Under the pieces are notes generated by a model that saw only the letters and a program-made list of their open reading frames with translations, searched no databases and had not been told where the DNA came from. Shown here in pieces: positions 27,902 to 36,984 of a stretch of DNA of 64,000 nucleotides. The position numbers were made by a program, and so were the translations under genes. Source of the DNA: Oxalobacteraceae sp. CFBP 8761 (GTDB taxonomy: Bacteria; Pseudomonadota; Gammaproteobacteria; Burkholderiales; Burkholderiaceae_D); the NCBI GenBank assembly GCA_014841595.1, contig JACYUE010000001.1, positions 2,034,996 through 2,098,995 of the forward strand, given 5' to 3'. Position 1 is the first letter of the stretch. Each line of letters starts with the position of its first letter.

Positions 27902-28630
27902 TCAGTCCAGGCGCTCGTGATGATCGGCCACGCCGCGCTTCCAGTAGGCCGATACTTTGGCCGCCTGGCGTGGCATGCCTGCCTCGACCAGCACCTGGCG
28001 CACACGCGCCATCAGCGCCGCTTCGCCGCCACCCCAGGCCAGCCCGGCGCCCGCCTGCGCCGGCAACTCCTTCAGCACCTGCAACAGCGCATCGTCGCTG
28101 TCGACCCAGTGGATACGGGCATCGGCGCGGGTCACCAACGTGCGGCGGTCCGCGGCGCTCACCAGCAGCACTGCGTCGACGCGGGCGTCTGCCGGCAATT
28201 CCTCGAGCCGGCGCGTCACGGCCGGCAGCGCGCTGTCGTCGCCGATCAGCAGGTGCCAGTCCATCGCCAGCGGCAGGATCATCGAACCGCGCGGCCCGCC
28301 GATGGTCGCGCGCTGGCCAATGGTTGCATTGCGCGCCCACTCGGCCGCACCGCCATGGCCGTGCAGCGCAAATTCGATGTCGATCTCGCGGGCGTCGGTG
28401 TCGACCCGGCGCGGTGTGTAGTCGCGCCGTACCTGCTCGCCACTGGCATCGTTGAACATGAACTTGACGTGGTCGTCGAACGACAGCGACGTGAAGTCCG
28501 CCAGCGCCTCGCCCTGGAACGTGATGCCGGCAAAGCCGGGGCTGACGCGGTTGATGCGCGCCACGGTGACCTCGCGCAGTTTCAGGTCGTGGCGCACGCG
28601 TTCGATCGTGGGGATGCGGTTTTCACTCAT
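27902..28630 (-). CDS. Siderophore-interacting protein (FAD-dependent ferric reductase, ViuB family)
   Basis: A cytoplasmic flavin reductase that releases iron from ferric siderophores, 242 residues from MSENRIP at 28630. The FAD-binding motif RDYTPRR is at residues 69-75, followed by the HGHGGAAEWARNA and GPRGSMILP segments of the FAD domain. The SIP C-terminal signature is SAYWKRGVADHHERLD. It is transcribed divergently from a MarR regulator only 37 bases away, with a palindrome between them. No Fur box was seen in that gap. Confidence 0.92.
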   Translation of the reverse strand: MSENRIPTIERVRHDLKLREVTVARINRVSPGFAGITFQGEALADFTSLSFDDHVKFMFNDASGEQVRRDYTPRRVDTDAREIDIEFALHGHGGAAEWARNATIGQRATIGGPRGSMILPLAMDWHLLIGDDSALPAVTRRLEELPADARVDAVLLVSAADRRTLVTRADARIHWVDSDDALLQVLKELPAQAGAGLAWGGGEAALMARVRQVLVEAGMPRQAAKVSAYWKRGVADHHERLD

Positions 28631-28640
28631 GCTACACTCC

Positions 28641-28654
28641 ATCAATTAGTTGAT
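28641..28654. promoter_or_regulatory. Palindromic operator candidate between SIP and marR genes
   Basis: ATCAATTAGTTGAT is an inverted repeat (ATCAA/TTGAT, 4-base centre) located in the 37-base gap between the divergent start codons. Its size and AT-rich form suit a MarR-type regulator. A related repeat lies at 28680-28694. Confidence 0.6.
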
Positions 28655-28667
28655 AACGTCCACCATT

Positions 28668-29144
28668 ATGCAAAAAGAAGTTGATAGAGTCAACCAAAAA
28701 GGCGGCGAAGATCCGCTCGAGGTCATGCATGCGATCGTGCACCTGTATCGTTCGCAGCAGATGCGCGGTCTGCGCAGCGGCGTGCAGGCCGGCTCGCACG
28801 AGCTGGCGCACATGGAAATCAAGGTGCTGCGGTTTTTCGGCCGTCATCCCGGCGCGACGCAGAGCGAGCTGGTCGCGCATTCGGGCCGTGACAAGGCGCA
28901 GGTTGCGCGCCTGATCAAGGGCTTGCGCGATGCGGGGATGCTCGATGCGACAGCCGACGAGGCGGATCGGCGCAGTACACGGCTCACATTGAGCAGTGCA
29001 GGGCAGGCGGTGTCTGAGGAACTGCGACGGCAAAGCGGCGCATTGGGAAAGATTGCCCTGGCAGGGCTGGACGGGGCCGAGCAGGCCCAGTTGATGGCGT
29101 TGCTGGCGCGCGTGCGCGCCAACCTGGAAGCCGGCGCGGCCTGA
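28668..29144 (+). CDS. MarR family transcriptional regulator
   Basis: A 158-residue winged-helix regulator. A helical dimerisation N-terminus precedes the DNA-binding part ELAHMEIKVLRFFGRHPGATQSELVAHSGRDKAQVARLIKGLRDAGML, then the wing ADEADRRSTRLTLSSAG with the conserved DxRxxxLxLT-like pattern. It is divergent from the siderophore-interacting protein gene, which is the expected target, with autoregulation likely. The ATG at 28668 is used; a TTG at 28650 would place the start inside the palindrome. Confidence 0.9.
   Translation: MQKEVDRVNQKGGEDPLEVMHAIVHLYRSQQMRGLRSGVQAGSHELAHMEIKVLRFFGRHPGATQSELVAHSGRDKAQVARLIKGLRDAGMLDATADEADRRSTRLTLSSAGQAVSEELRRQSGALGKIALAGLDGAEQAQLMALLARVRANLEAGAA
28680..28694. 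promoter_or_regulatory. Second inverted repeat inside the marR start region
   Basis: GTTGATAGAGTCAAC (GTTGA/TCAAC, 5-base centre) lies at codons 5-9 of the marR gene and shares the TTGA half-site with the palindrome 26 bases upstream. It is a possible second binding site for autoregulation. Confidence 0.45.
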
Positions 29145-29156
29145 GGCCGCGCCGGC
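29130..29156. terminator. Perfect hairpin with the marR stop codon as its loop
   Basis: GCCGGCGCGGCC (29130-29141) and GGCCGCGCCGGC (29145-29156) form a 12-bp perfect stem around TGA, the marR stop codon. It sits 16 bases from the convergent zwf stop. No T-run on either strand, but it is well placed to separate the two convergent transcripts. Confidence 0.5.
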
Positions 29157-29172
29157 GGGTGGGTCGAATCGT

Positions 29173-30639
<1,467 letters not shown>

Positions 30640-30753
30640 GGGTCTTTCGCTGGCAGGTTGGAGAAAATCGCGTGCGTCGCGGGCCGTAGATTGTAGCGTA
30701 CCTGAGGCCCGACGGATGCCCGGCGTGCCGCCGGGGTATGCCTGACGTGGACG

Positions 30754-30780
30754 AAAAAAAGCCCGCGCAAGCGCGGGCCC
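30754..30780 (-). terminator. Rho-independent terminator of the pectin-locus TonB receptor gene
   Basis: The stem GCCCGCGC/GCGCGGGC (30761-30768 with 30771-30778) is followed on the minus strand by seven T (the A-run at 30754-30760). It lies 22 bases past the receptor stop codon. Confidence 0.85.
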
Positions 30781-30802
30781 AAGGACGCAAGGACGCGTTC
30801 GG

Positions 30803-33751
30803 TCAGAACTTGTAACGCAGCCCGAACAGATATTCGCGGCCCGTGACGTTGTTGACGACGACGCTGTTGCGCGCCCGGCTGATGAACTGGTCGCTTTCTT
30901 CGTTGGTCAGGTTGACGCCTTCGAGCGTGAACTCGAGCTTGTCGTTGACCTTGTACGAGAACGACAGGTCGACGTTGAGCGTTTCATTCTTGCCTTCGAC
31001 GTCGTTGTTGTTCTGACCCGGCACGCGGGTCACGAAGCCCGAGCGCTGGGCGGCCGAGACACGCGCGCTGAACTTGCCGTCGTCATAGAACAGCGTGGCG
31101 TTCCATGCTTTCGGCGACAGGTTCAGCAGGTCGTCCGTGATGCGCGCGTCGCTGGTCGGCGAGACCAGGTATTCGATCTTCGACGAGACCCGGGTGTAGT
31201 TCAGCAGCGTGCCGAAGTTCTTGCCCCAGCCGGGCAGGAACGTGAACGGCTGCTGGTAGTTGATCTCGAAGCCTTTCAGCTTGCCGCCGTCGGTATTGAC
31301 CGGGGTGGTCAGCGCAAACACTTCTTCACCCGTGAAGTTTGCCGGCAGCAGCGACAGCGGCAGACCCGAATCGCGGAACGCCACGTTGGTACGCAGGCTC
31401 TGGATATAGGTGTCGATGTTCTTCTGGAACAGGCCCACGCCGACGAACGCCTTGTTCTTGAAGTAGTACTCGAAGCTGGTGTCGAAGGTCTTGGCGCGGA
31501 ACGGTTTCAGGAACGGGTTGCCCGTGTTGATCGACAGGTTGCCGGTGGTCGCGATGCTGCCGCCCGGCGACAGGAAGCCCAGTTGCGGGCGCGTCATGAC
31601 CTTGGCGGCGCCGACGCGCACGATGAATTCGTCGGTGATGTTCGCAGCCAGGTTGAACGATGGCAGCGTGTCCTTGTAGTCGTGGTCGACCGTGACCGCG
31701 GTGCCACCGCCGGCGGCCTGGTAGCCGGTCGTCGACAGGTCGGTCTTCACATGGCGCACGCCGACGTTGCCGCGCACCGGGATATTCCACAGGTCGTAGC
31801 GGAACTCGCCCATCAGGTACAGGCCATCGCTCTTCTCGGTGACCGAGCGGTTGTTGCCGCGTGCATTGCCGTTCTCGATCGACGACAGCCGGAAGTCGCC
31901 CGGGCCGCCTGCAGGACCGCTCTTGATGCAGTTGCAGTAGATGTCGTAGGCAGCGGCGATCGCCTGCAGGTTCGGCACGACCCAGCCGGTCGGATTTCCG
32001 GCGGGGAGGCCCAGGTTGCTGCCAAAGCCGGTCAGGTTGGACGTCAGGCCGGTGGCGCCTGCGGGCGGTGCGAAGATCGTGTCGTTCTGGTTCACGCGCC
32101 GGAATTCGTAGGTGTCCGAGCTGTACTTCTTGCTGTTGACGCCACCCTTGATCGTGAAGATGTCACTGGCTTCCCACGCCAGGTCGAACTGGCCGACGTT
32201 GTTGACGTTGTCGGTGCCTTGCGGACGGGTGCGGATCTCGCTGGTCGTGGTGTTGGGGACCGTCGATGGCTGCGTGCCGCTGGCCACCTGCGGTACGCCG
32301 ACCAGGCCCAGACGGTTGCCCATCGGGTCGAACGGATAGCCGATGACCGGGCGGCGGTCGTCGTTGCGGAAGTCGAGCGTGTAGCCGTCGACGTTCAGCG
32401 CGTCGAGCGTGACCGTGGTCTGCACCGGATTGCGGAACTTCGAATTGGCGCGGCCGTAGCGGGCGCTCATGCTCAGCGTGTCGGTGATCTTGTGTTCGAG
32501 CGTCAGCGTCGGCTGCGTGAAGGTGGTCTTCAGTTCGTCGAAGCGCTGCTCGGAGCGGATGTCAACGCCGTTGTATTTGCCATACAGCAGAGCGCCGTTC
32601 GGCGCGTACTCGGCCTGCACCACGCTCATTTGCGGCTTGCCGCCCTGGCTGGCGCTGCGGCTGAACGAGGTCGCTTCCAGGAAGTCTTCCTGGCGCGTGG
32701 CGTCGAGCTTCGAGTACAGCATGTCGAACGTGAGCAGGGTGCCGCGCTGCGGGCGCCACTGCACCGAGGCGGTCAGGCCCAGGCGATCCTGGTCGTGGGT
32801 CAGGCGGCCATAACGTGGCAGGCGCGGATGGAAGTTGTCCGGGCTGCTGGCGGCGTTGTAGGCAGCCTGGTTTTCCGGGGTGTTCGGCAGGCGCGCGACA
32901 CCTTGTGCGGCGGGGCCGCAGGTGGTCGCGGTGGAGTTGGCCGGGTTGGCGGCGGCAGCGCCTTGCGGTGCGCACCAGCCGCCGGACGACGGGCCGTTAT
33001 CCCAGCGCACGGTGCTGAAACCGTCTTCCAGTACACGGCGTTTCGAGAATGCGCCCGAGACCAGCACGCCGACCTTGCGGTCGAAGAACGTATCCGAAAT
33101 CATGAAGGCCGCGCGCGGATCGGTCTTCTCGGAGCCGTCGTTGTACTTGCCCTTGAGGGCGACCGTGGCGTTGAAGCCTTTCAGGTCGAACGGGCGCAGC
33201 GTCTGCAGGTCGACGGTGGCGCCAAGCGAGCCTTCGTCGACATCGGCCGAAGAGCTCTTGCGCACCGTCAGGGCGCTGAACAGTTCAGACGCAAACACGT
33301 TGAAGTCGAAGCCGCGGCCACGGTTGGTGCCGCCCGAGCTGTCGGTGCCGCCGGTGGTGGCCAGGCCCTCGATGCCGTTGATGCGCACGCGGGTAAAGTC
33401 CTGGCCCAGGCCGCGTACGGTGATCGAACGGCCTTCACCCGCATCGCGGTCGATGACGACGCCCGGCACCCGCTGCAGCGACTCGGCCAGGTTCGTGTCA
33501 GGGAACTTGCCCATGTCTTCCGACTTGATGACGTCGACGATGCCGTTTTCCTGGCGCTTGGCGTTCAGGGCGCTTTCGAGCGAGGCGCGCAGGCCCGTGA
33601 CGACCACCGTTTGCGCTGCGCCGGCGCCGGCCGGTGTCGCGGCCACTTCCTGCGCGAACGCGGGGCCCAGCGACATGGCGGATACCGAGGCTGTGCCGAG
33701 CAGGCACAGGGTGAGTTTGCGCAGCGATGCGCGGTGCGGGTGTTGGTTCAT
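30803..33751 (-). CDS. TonB-dependent receptor, carbohydrate type (TonB-Xanth-Caul family)
   Basis: A large outer-membrane receptor of 982 residues from the ATG at 33751 (GGAGA upstream). The signal peptide ends GPAFAQE. The plug starts VVVTGLRASLESALNAKRQENGIVDVI with GKFPDTNLAESLQRVPGVVIDRD, the wording of the Xanthomonas/Caulobacter-type receptors that import plant-derived oligosaccharides. The barrel ends EYLFGLRYKF. Position next to polygalacturonase and GH105 genes, and the shared upstream palindromes, suggest uptake of pectin oligomers. It has its own control region of 158 bases with three palindromes and a strong terminator, so it is probably transcribed separately from the GH operon. 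Confidence 0.92.
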   Translation of the reverse strand: MNQHPHRASLRKLTLCLLGTASVSAMSLGPAFAQEVAATPAGAGAAQTVVVTGLRASLESALNAKRQENGIVDVIKSEDMGKFPDTNLAESLQRVPGVVIDRDAGEGRSITVRGLGQDFTRVRINGIEGLATTGGTDSSGGTNRGRGFDFNVFASELFSALTVRKSSSADVDEGSLGATVDLQTLRPFDLKGFNATVALKGKYNDGSEKTDPRAAFMISDTFFDRKVGVLVSGAFSKRRVLEDGFSTVRWDNGPSSGGWCAPQGAAAANPANSTATTCGPAAQGVARLPNTPENQAAYNAASSPDNFHPRLPRYGRLTHDQDRLGLTASVQWRPQRGTLLTFDMLYSKLDATRQEDFLEATSFSRSASQGGKPQMSVVQAEYAPNGALLYGKYNGVDIRSEQRFDELKTTFTQPTLTLEHKITDTLSMSARYGRANSKFRNPVQTTVTLDALNVDGYTLDFRNDDRRPVIGYPFDPMGNRLGLVGVPQVASGTQPSTVPNTTTSEIRTRPQGTDNVNNVGQFDLAWEASDIFTIKGGVNSKKYSSDTYEFRRVNQNDTIFAPPAGATGLTSNLTGFGSNLGLPAGNPTGWVVPNLQAIAAAYDIYCNCIKSGPAGGPGDFRLSSIENGNARGNNRSVTEKSDGLYLMGEFRYDLWNIPVRGNVGVRHVKTDLSTTGYQAAGGGTAVTVDHDYKDTLPSFNLAANITDEFIVRVGAAKVMTRPQLGFLSPGGSIATTGNLSINTGNPFLKPFRAKTFDTSFEYYFKNKAFVGVGLFQKNIDTYIQSLRTNVAFRDSGLPLSLLPANFTGEEVFALTTPVNTDGGKLKGFEINYQQPFTFLPGWGKNFGTLLNYTRVSSKIEYLVSPTSDARITDDLLNLSPKAWNATLFYDDGKFSARVSAAQRSGFVTRVPGQNNNDVEGKNETLNVDLSFSYKVNDKLEFTLEGVNLTNEESDQFISRARNSVVVNNVTGREYLFGLRYKF

Positions 33752-33816
33752 GCTGTCTCCATGCGTTTTTATCGGGGTGGACATCGGTTGGTCCACCGGC
33801 GCTGCATTGTTTAATC

Positions 33817-33827
33817 TGGTCAGGCCA
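33817..33827. promoter_or_regulatory. Pectin-locus operator copy 1 (TGGTCAGGCCA)
   Basis: The palindrome TGGTCAGGCCA (inside CTGGTCAGGCCAG) lies 66 bases before the TonB receptor start. The same sequence recurs at 38467-38477. The TGGT-N3-ACCA form is typical of sites for FadR-subfamily GntR regulators. Confidence 0.65.
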
Positions 33828-33859
33828 GTTTTTGAATTCTATGTCACAACTGGCAATTT

Positions 33860-33870
33860 TGGTCAGACCA
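33860..33870. promoter_or_regulatory. Pectin-locus operator copy 2 (TGGTCAGACCA)
   Basis: A near-perfect palindrome within TTGGTCAGACCAA, in the gap between the GH28 stop and the TonB receptor start. It is identical to the copy at 38486-38496. Confidence 0.7.
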
Positions 33871-33890
33871 ATTAAAAAATATTTTTCATC

Positions 33891-33901
33891 TGGCCTGACC
33901 T
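33891..33901. promoter_or_regulatory. Pectin-locus operator copy 3 (degenerate, reverse orientation)
   Basis: TGGCCTGACCT is the reverse complement of AGGTCAGGCCA and differs from copy 1 at one of 11 positions. It lies 9 bases past the GH28 stop, at the far end of the receptor control region. Confidence 0.45.
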
Positions 33902-33909
33902 GTTGCGAG

Positions 33910-35745
33910 TCAGGTCTTTTTGTGCAAGACCTGCTTGTATCGCTTGCCGGCAATGGTGACGTTGTCCAACGTGATGTCGACAGCGTTGTGCACGAACCAC
34001 GGCTGGCGCGTGTTGGCGGGCGTGCCGAAATCCGAATCGCTGATGCGCACGCGCGCGATCGGCGGTATCGGTGTGCCCGGCTTGCCGTTGAAGCTCGACG
34101 CCACGGGGCCGAGCAGCACGAACGCCTGATAGCACGAGAATTGACCCTTGCCCGTCGCGACATTCCTGGCGCGCACATTGCGGATGTCGATGTCCGACAC
34201 CTGCGGTGGACGACTGCGCATCGTGTCGTCGCCCGGCACGTAATCGCAGTCGATCGTGATGATCGCGCCGGCGCTCGAGGCGACCGGCTGCTTGAGCTCA
34301 TGCGCGCCGGCCAGCGGCTTGTACAGCCCGGGTTCGAGCGCCACGCCATTGGGCAGCGTCACGTCGCGCACGTACAGGTGGCGCAGAAAGCCGCCCCGGT
34401 TCATGTTTGTCTTGAGCCGGATCGCCGTGTTCAGCGGATCGTCCTTCCAATGGGTATTGCGAAAATCGAGCTGCTGCGCGTAGACGTGCTCGATCCCGCC
34501 AGCCATCTCGCTGCCGAGCGTGACGCCGCCATGGCCGCTGTTCATCACGCAGCGCTGGATGACGATATTGCGCGTCGGGCCATGCTGCGTGTCGCGGTTC
34601 TTGCCGGCCTTGATGGCAATGCAGTCGTCGCCATTATTGAAGTGGCACTCGTCGACCAGCACGCCGTCGCAAGCCTCCGGGTCGAACCCGTCGCTGTTCG
34701 GGCCCAGGCTTTCCATGTCCACGCGGCGGATCACGAGGTCCCTGCAATTGACCGGGTGGTGCAGCCAGAACGGCGCGGCATTGACCTGGTAGCCCTGCAG
34801 CAGCACCTTGCTGCAGCCAATCAGCTCGATCATGCACGGGCGCAGATAGTGGCCATGGCCGAACACGCGCCGTTCGACCGGCACGCCGGCCTCGGACAGC
34901 GCGGGCAGATAGCGCGAGTCGGTCTGCCAGCGGTCGCCATCACCCTGGATGCTTGCCTGCAGCCGCGCGTCGATACCGGGAACGACGCGGTCGAGCGGGG
35001 CGTTGGCCGGATTGGCGGCCACTTCGGTGCGGGTCCGTACCGGTTTGCCGCGCCCCTTCCAGTCCCACCAGCATTCCGGTTGCTGCGCGAAGCCCGGTTC
35101 GAACGGCACGCCGCCCTGGCCATTGAGGATGCTGGTCCAGTCTTCGCCGGTGAGGGCGATATTCTGCTGGTCGATCGCGTACACCATCGGCGAATAATTC
35201 AGGCAGTCGTTGCCCTGCCAGCGCGACAGCACCAGCTTGCCGTTGGCGCCGCAGTCATGCGCGCCGTGACGCGCATAGTGCTCGGGGTTGGCCGAAAAAT
35301 GCACGCGCGCGCCGGCGGCCAGGTGCACGTGGACATTCGAGCGCAGCACGATCGGCCCGGCGCAATACCACTCGCCTTTCGGGATTACGACGCGCCCACC
35401 GCCCTTGGCATGGCAGGCGGAAATTGCAGCCGCGATGGCCGGATAGCAGTCGGGCGAGCCGGGCGCCGGCGTGTCGAGCATGCCATCGACGAGCGAGGCG
35501 ACCTGGCCCGGCACCTCCATCAGCGCGGCCGGCTTGGCGCCGTAGGCGATGACGTCGAAGTCTTCCTTGCGAAACGCCAAGGGCGTGGCGAAGCGGGCGA
35601 TGATGTCGTTGGCGCGCTGCCACGGGTCGGGCGGCGCGGGTGCAGCGACGGTAGCGGCGGCGAGGGCGGGCTTGACGCCGGAGAGCAGCAGCGAGGCCGC
35701 CGGTACGGTGCGCAGCAGCGCGCGGCGTGTGGGGTGAAATGCCAT
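33910..35745 (-). CDS. GH28 polygalacturonase family glycoside hydrolase
   Basis: An exported pectinase-type beta-helix enzyme of 611 residues, hydrolysing galacturonan or rhamnogalacturonan. The N-terminus TRRALLRTVPAASLLLSGVKPALA resembles a Tat/Sec signal. The GH28 active-site motifs are all present: NSDGFD at 350-355, GDDCIAIK at 372-379, SGHGGVTLGSE at 403-413 and the RLK of AIRLKTN at 443-445. The catalytic aspartates are those of the first two motifs. Length and the NSDGFDPEACD wording suit bacterial exo-acting members. It starts 2 bases after the DUF4861 stop, in a GH105-DUF4861-GH28 operon. Confidence 0.93.
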   Translation of the reverse strand: MAFHPTRRALLRTVPAASLLLSGVKPALAAATVAAPAPPDPWQRANDIIARFATPLAFRKEDFDVIAYGAKPAALMEVPGQVASLVDGMLDTPAPGSPDCYPAIAAAISACHAKGGGRVVIPKGEWYCAGPIVLRSNVHVHLAAGARVHFSANPEHYARHGAHDCGANGKLVLSRWQGNDCLNYSPMVYAIDQQNIALTGEDWTSILNGQGGVPFEPGFAQQPECWWDWKGRGKPVRTRTEVAANPANAPLDRVVPGIDARLQASIQGDGDRWQTDSRYLPALSEAGVPVERRVFGHGHYLRPCMIELIGCSKVLLQGYQVNAAPFWLHHPVNCRDLVIRRVDMESLGPNSDGFDPEACDGVLVDECHFNNGDDCIAIKAGKNRDTQHGPTRNIVIQRCVMNSGHGGVTLGSEMAGGIEHVYAQQLDFRNTHWKDDPLNTAIRLKTNMNRGGFLRHLYVRDVTLPNGVALEPGLYKPLAGAHELKQPVASSAGAIITIDCDYVPGDDTMRSRPPQVSDIDIRNVRARNVATGKGQFSCYQAFVLLGPVASSFNGKPGTPIPPIARVRISDSDFGTPANTRQPWFVHNAVDITLDNVTIAGKRYKQVLHKKT

Positions 35746-35747
35746 CG

Positions 35748-36968
35748 TCAGTCTCCTTTGGCGGGCGCGATTGTCACGCGCACCGGGCTGGCGTCGCGCG
35801 CGGCGACGGCCGCTGCCTGGTCTTGCCATTGTTCGCGGCTGGTGATCTCGCCAGCGCGGCGCCAGGCGGCGCCTGCGTAGTAGCGCAGCGGCTGGCCCGG
35901 CATGGCGTTGGCCACGATCAGCTCATTGAGCGCGTCCTGGGCGAAGCCTTCGGCGGTTGGCAGCACAATCGCGGTACCGAAGGCATCGTTGGTGGTCTGC
36001 TCGACCCACTGCAGCAGCACCTTGCCATCGCGCGTGGTGGCGATTTCCGGGGACTGGCCCTTGTCGCCCGGCGTCTTGTTCAGGCCCACGGCGACCATCA
36101 ACGGGCGGTTGCCGCTGGCGGTGAAGGTGCTGTCGATGCGGTCGAACCAGTGGCCGGCATCGACCGTGAAGCGTTTGACTTCGCTGACCTGGCGCCCGCT
36201 CGCGTCCCACGGCGCGTAGTGCAGCTCGAACACCGTGCGGATCGGGCCATTGGCCAGGATCTTGAAGTTCGCGTAGTTCACGCCCGGGTACAAGGTCGCA
36301 CCGCTCCAGATGCCGGTGCCACCGGCGCCGCGCGACTTGCCGACGTTGTACATGTCCATGCCTTCGCCCTGGTCCTTGTGATAGTGGTCGTGGCCCTTGT
36401 TGTACCAGCGGTCGACGATCGGATAATCGACGCGCTTGAACCAGATATCCAGGCCGCTCGTGACCAGGACTTCCTTGACGACGCCAGGCGGGGCGGGCGC
36501 TGCCAGCGCCGGCCCGTAGGTGCGGTGGGCGATCTTGTCATTTTCCCACGCGAAGTCGTCCAGCCGCTCGGGTACCTGGCGCGCGAAGGTCTTGATCGGG
36601 AACGGTGGGGCGACGCCGTCGATGCGCTCGATGGTGAACCCGGCGCTCTTTTCGCCGGCGGCAAAGCTGTGCTGGAACAGCAGTTCGCCGTAGGCGACGC
36701 CTTCGTTCTTCGGGTCCTTGGCCTGTGGCGCGATATTCGTCACCTGGTGCGGCAGCACCCGGCCACGCGCATCCTTCACCGCGATTTTCTGCACCATCGC
36801 GCCGGGCAGGGCGGCGTTGACGTCCTTCCACGGGATCGAGATGGTCTCGGAAGGGCGGGCAATGGCCAGGTCTTGTTCGACGGTCACGCGGATGCTGTCC
36901 GCATGGGCGTGCGCCAGCGGCGCGGCCACTGCGGGGATGAGCAGCGCGGCGAGTACGAGTCGGTTCAT
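35748..36968 (-). CDS. DUF4861 family exported protein
   Basis: A 406-residue periplasmic or secreted protein with the signal peptide MNRLVLAALLIPAVAAPLAHAHA. The DUF4861 hallmark HDHYHKDQGEGMDMYNVG followed by GAGGTGIW is present, with FTVDAGHWFDRIDSTFTASG further on. The family recurs next to GH88/GH105 and polysaccharide lyase genes in pectin and ulvan loci, but its activity is not established to my knowledge. It lies between GH105 (16-base gap) and GH28 (2-base gap), with GGAG before the start. It is probably an accessory enzyme acting on uronic-acid oligomers. Confidence 0.88.
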   Translation of the reverse strand: MNRLVLAALLIPAVAAPLAHAHADSIRVTVEQDLAIARPSETISIPWKDVNAALPGAMVQKIAVKDARGRVLPHQVTNIAPQAKDPKNEGVAYGELLFQHSFAAGEKSAGFTIERIDGVAPPFPIKTFARQVPERLDDFAWENDKIAHRTYGPALAAPAPPGVVKEVLVTSGLDIWFKRVDYPIVDRWYNKGHDHYHKDQGEGMDMYNVGKSRGAGGTGIWSGATLYPGVNYANFKILANGPIRTVFELHYAPWDASGRQVSEVKRFTVDAGHWFDRIDSTFTASGNRPLMVAVGLNKTPGDKGQSPEIATTRDGKVLLQWVEQTTNDAFGTAIVLPTAEGFAQDALNELIVANAMPGQPLRYYAGAAWRRAGEITSREQWQDQAAAVAARDASPVRVTIAPAKGD

Positions 36969-36984
36969 GTCAGTCACTCCGAGG

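Noticed and set aside
31583..33814. 743-codon plus-strand frame opposite the TonB receptor
   Set aside because: Composition is dominated by Arg, Ala, Val and Gln as expected for an antisense frame; the minus-strand receptor is unambiguous.
33727..35880. 717-codon plus-strand frame opposite GH28
   Set aside because: Antisense shadow; all GH28 catalytic motifs are intact on the minus strand.
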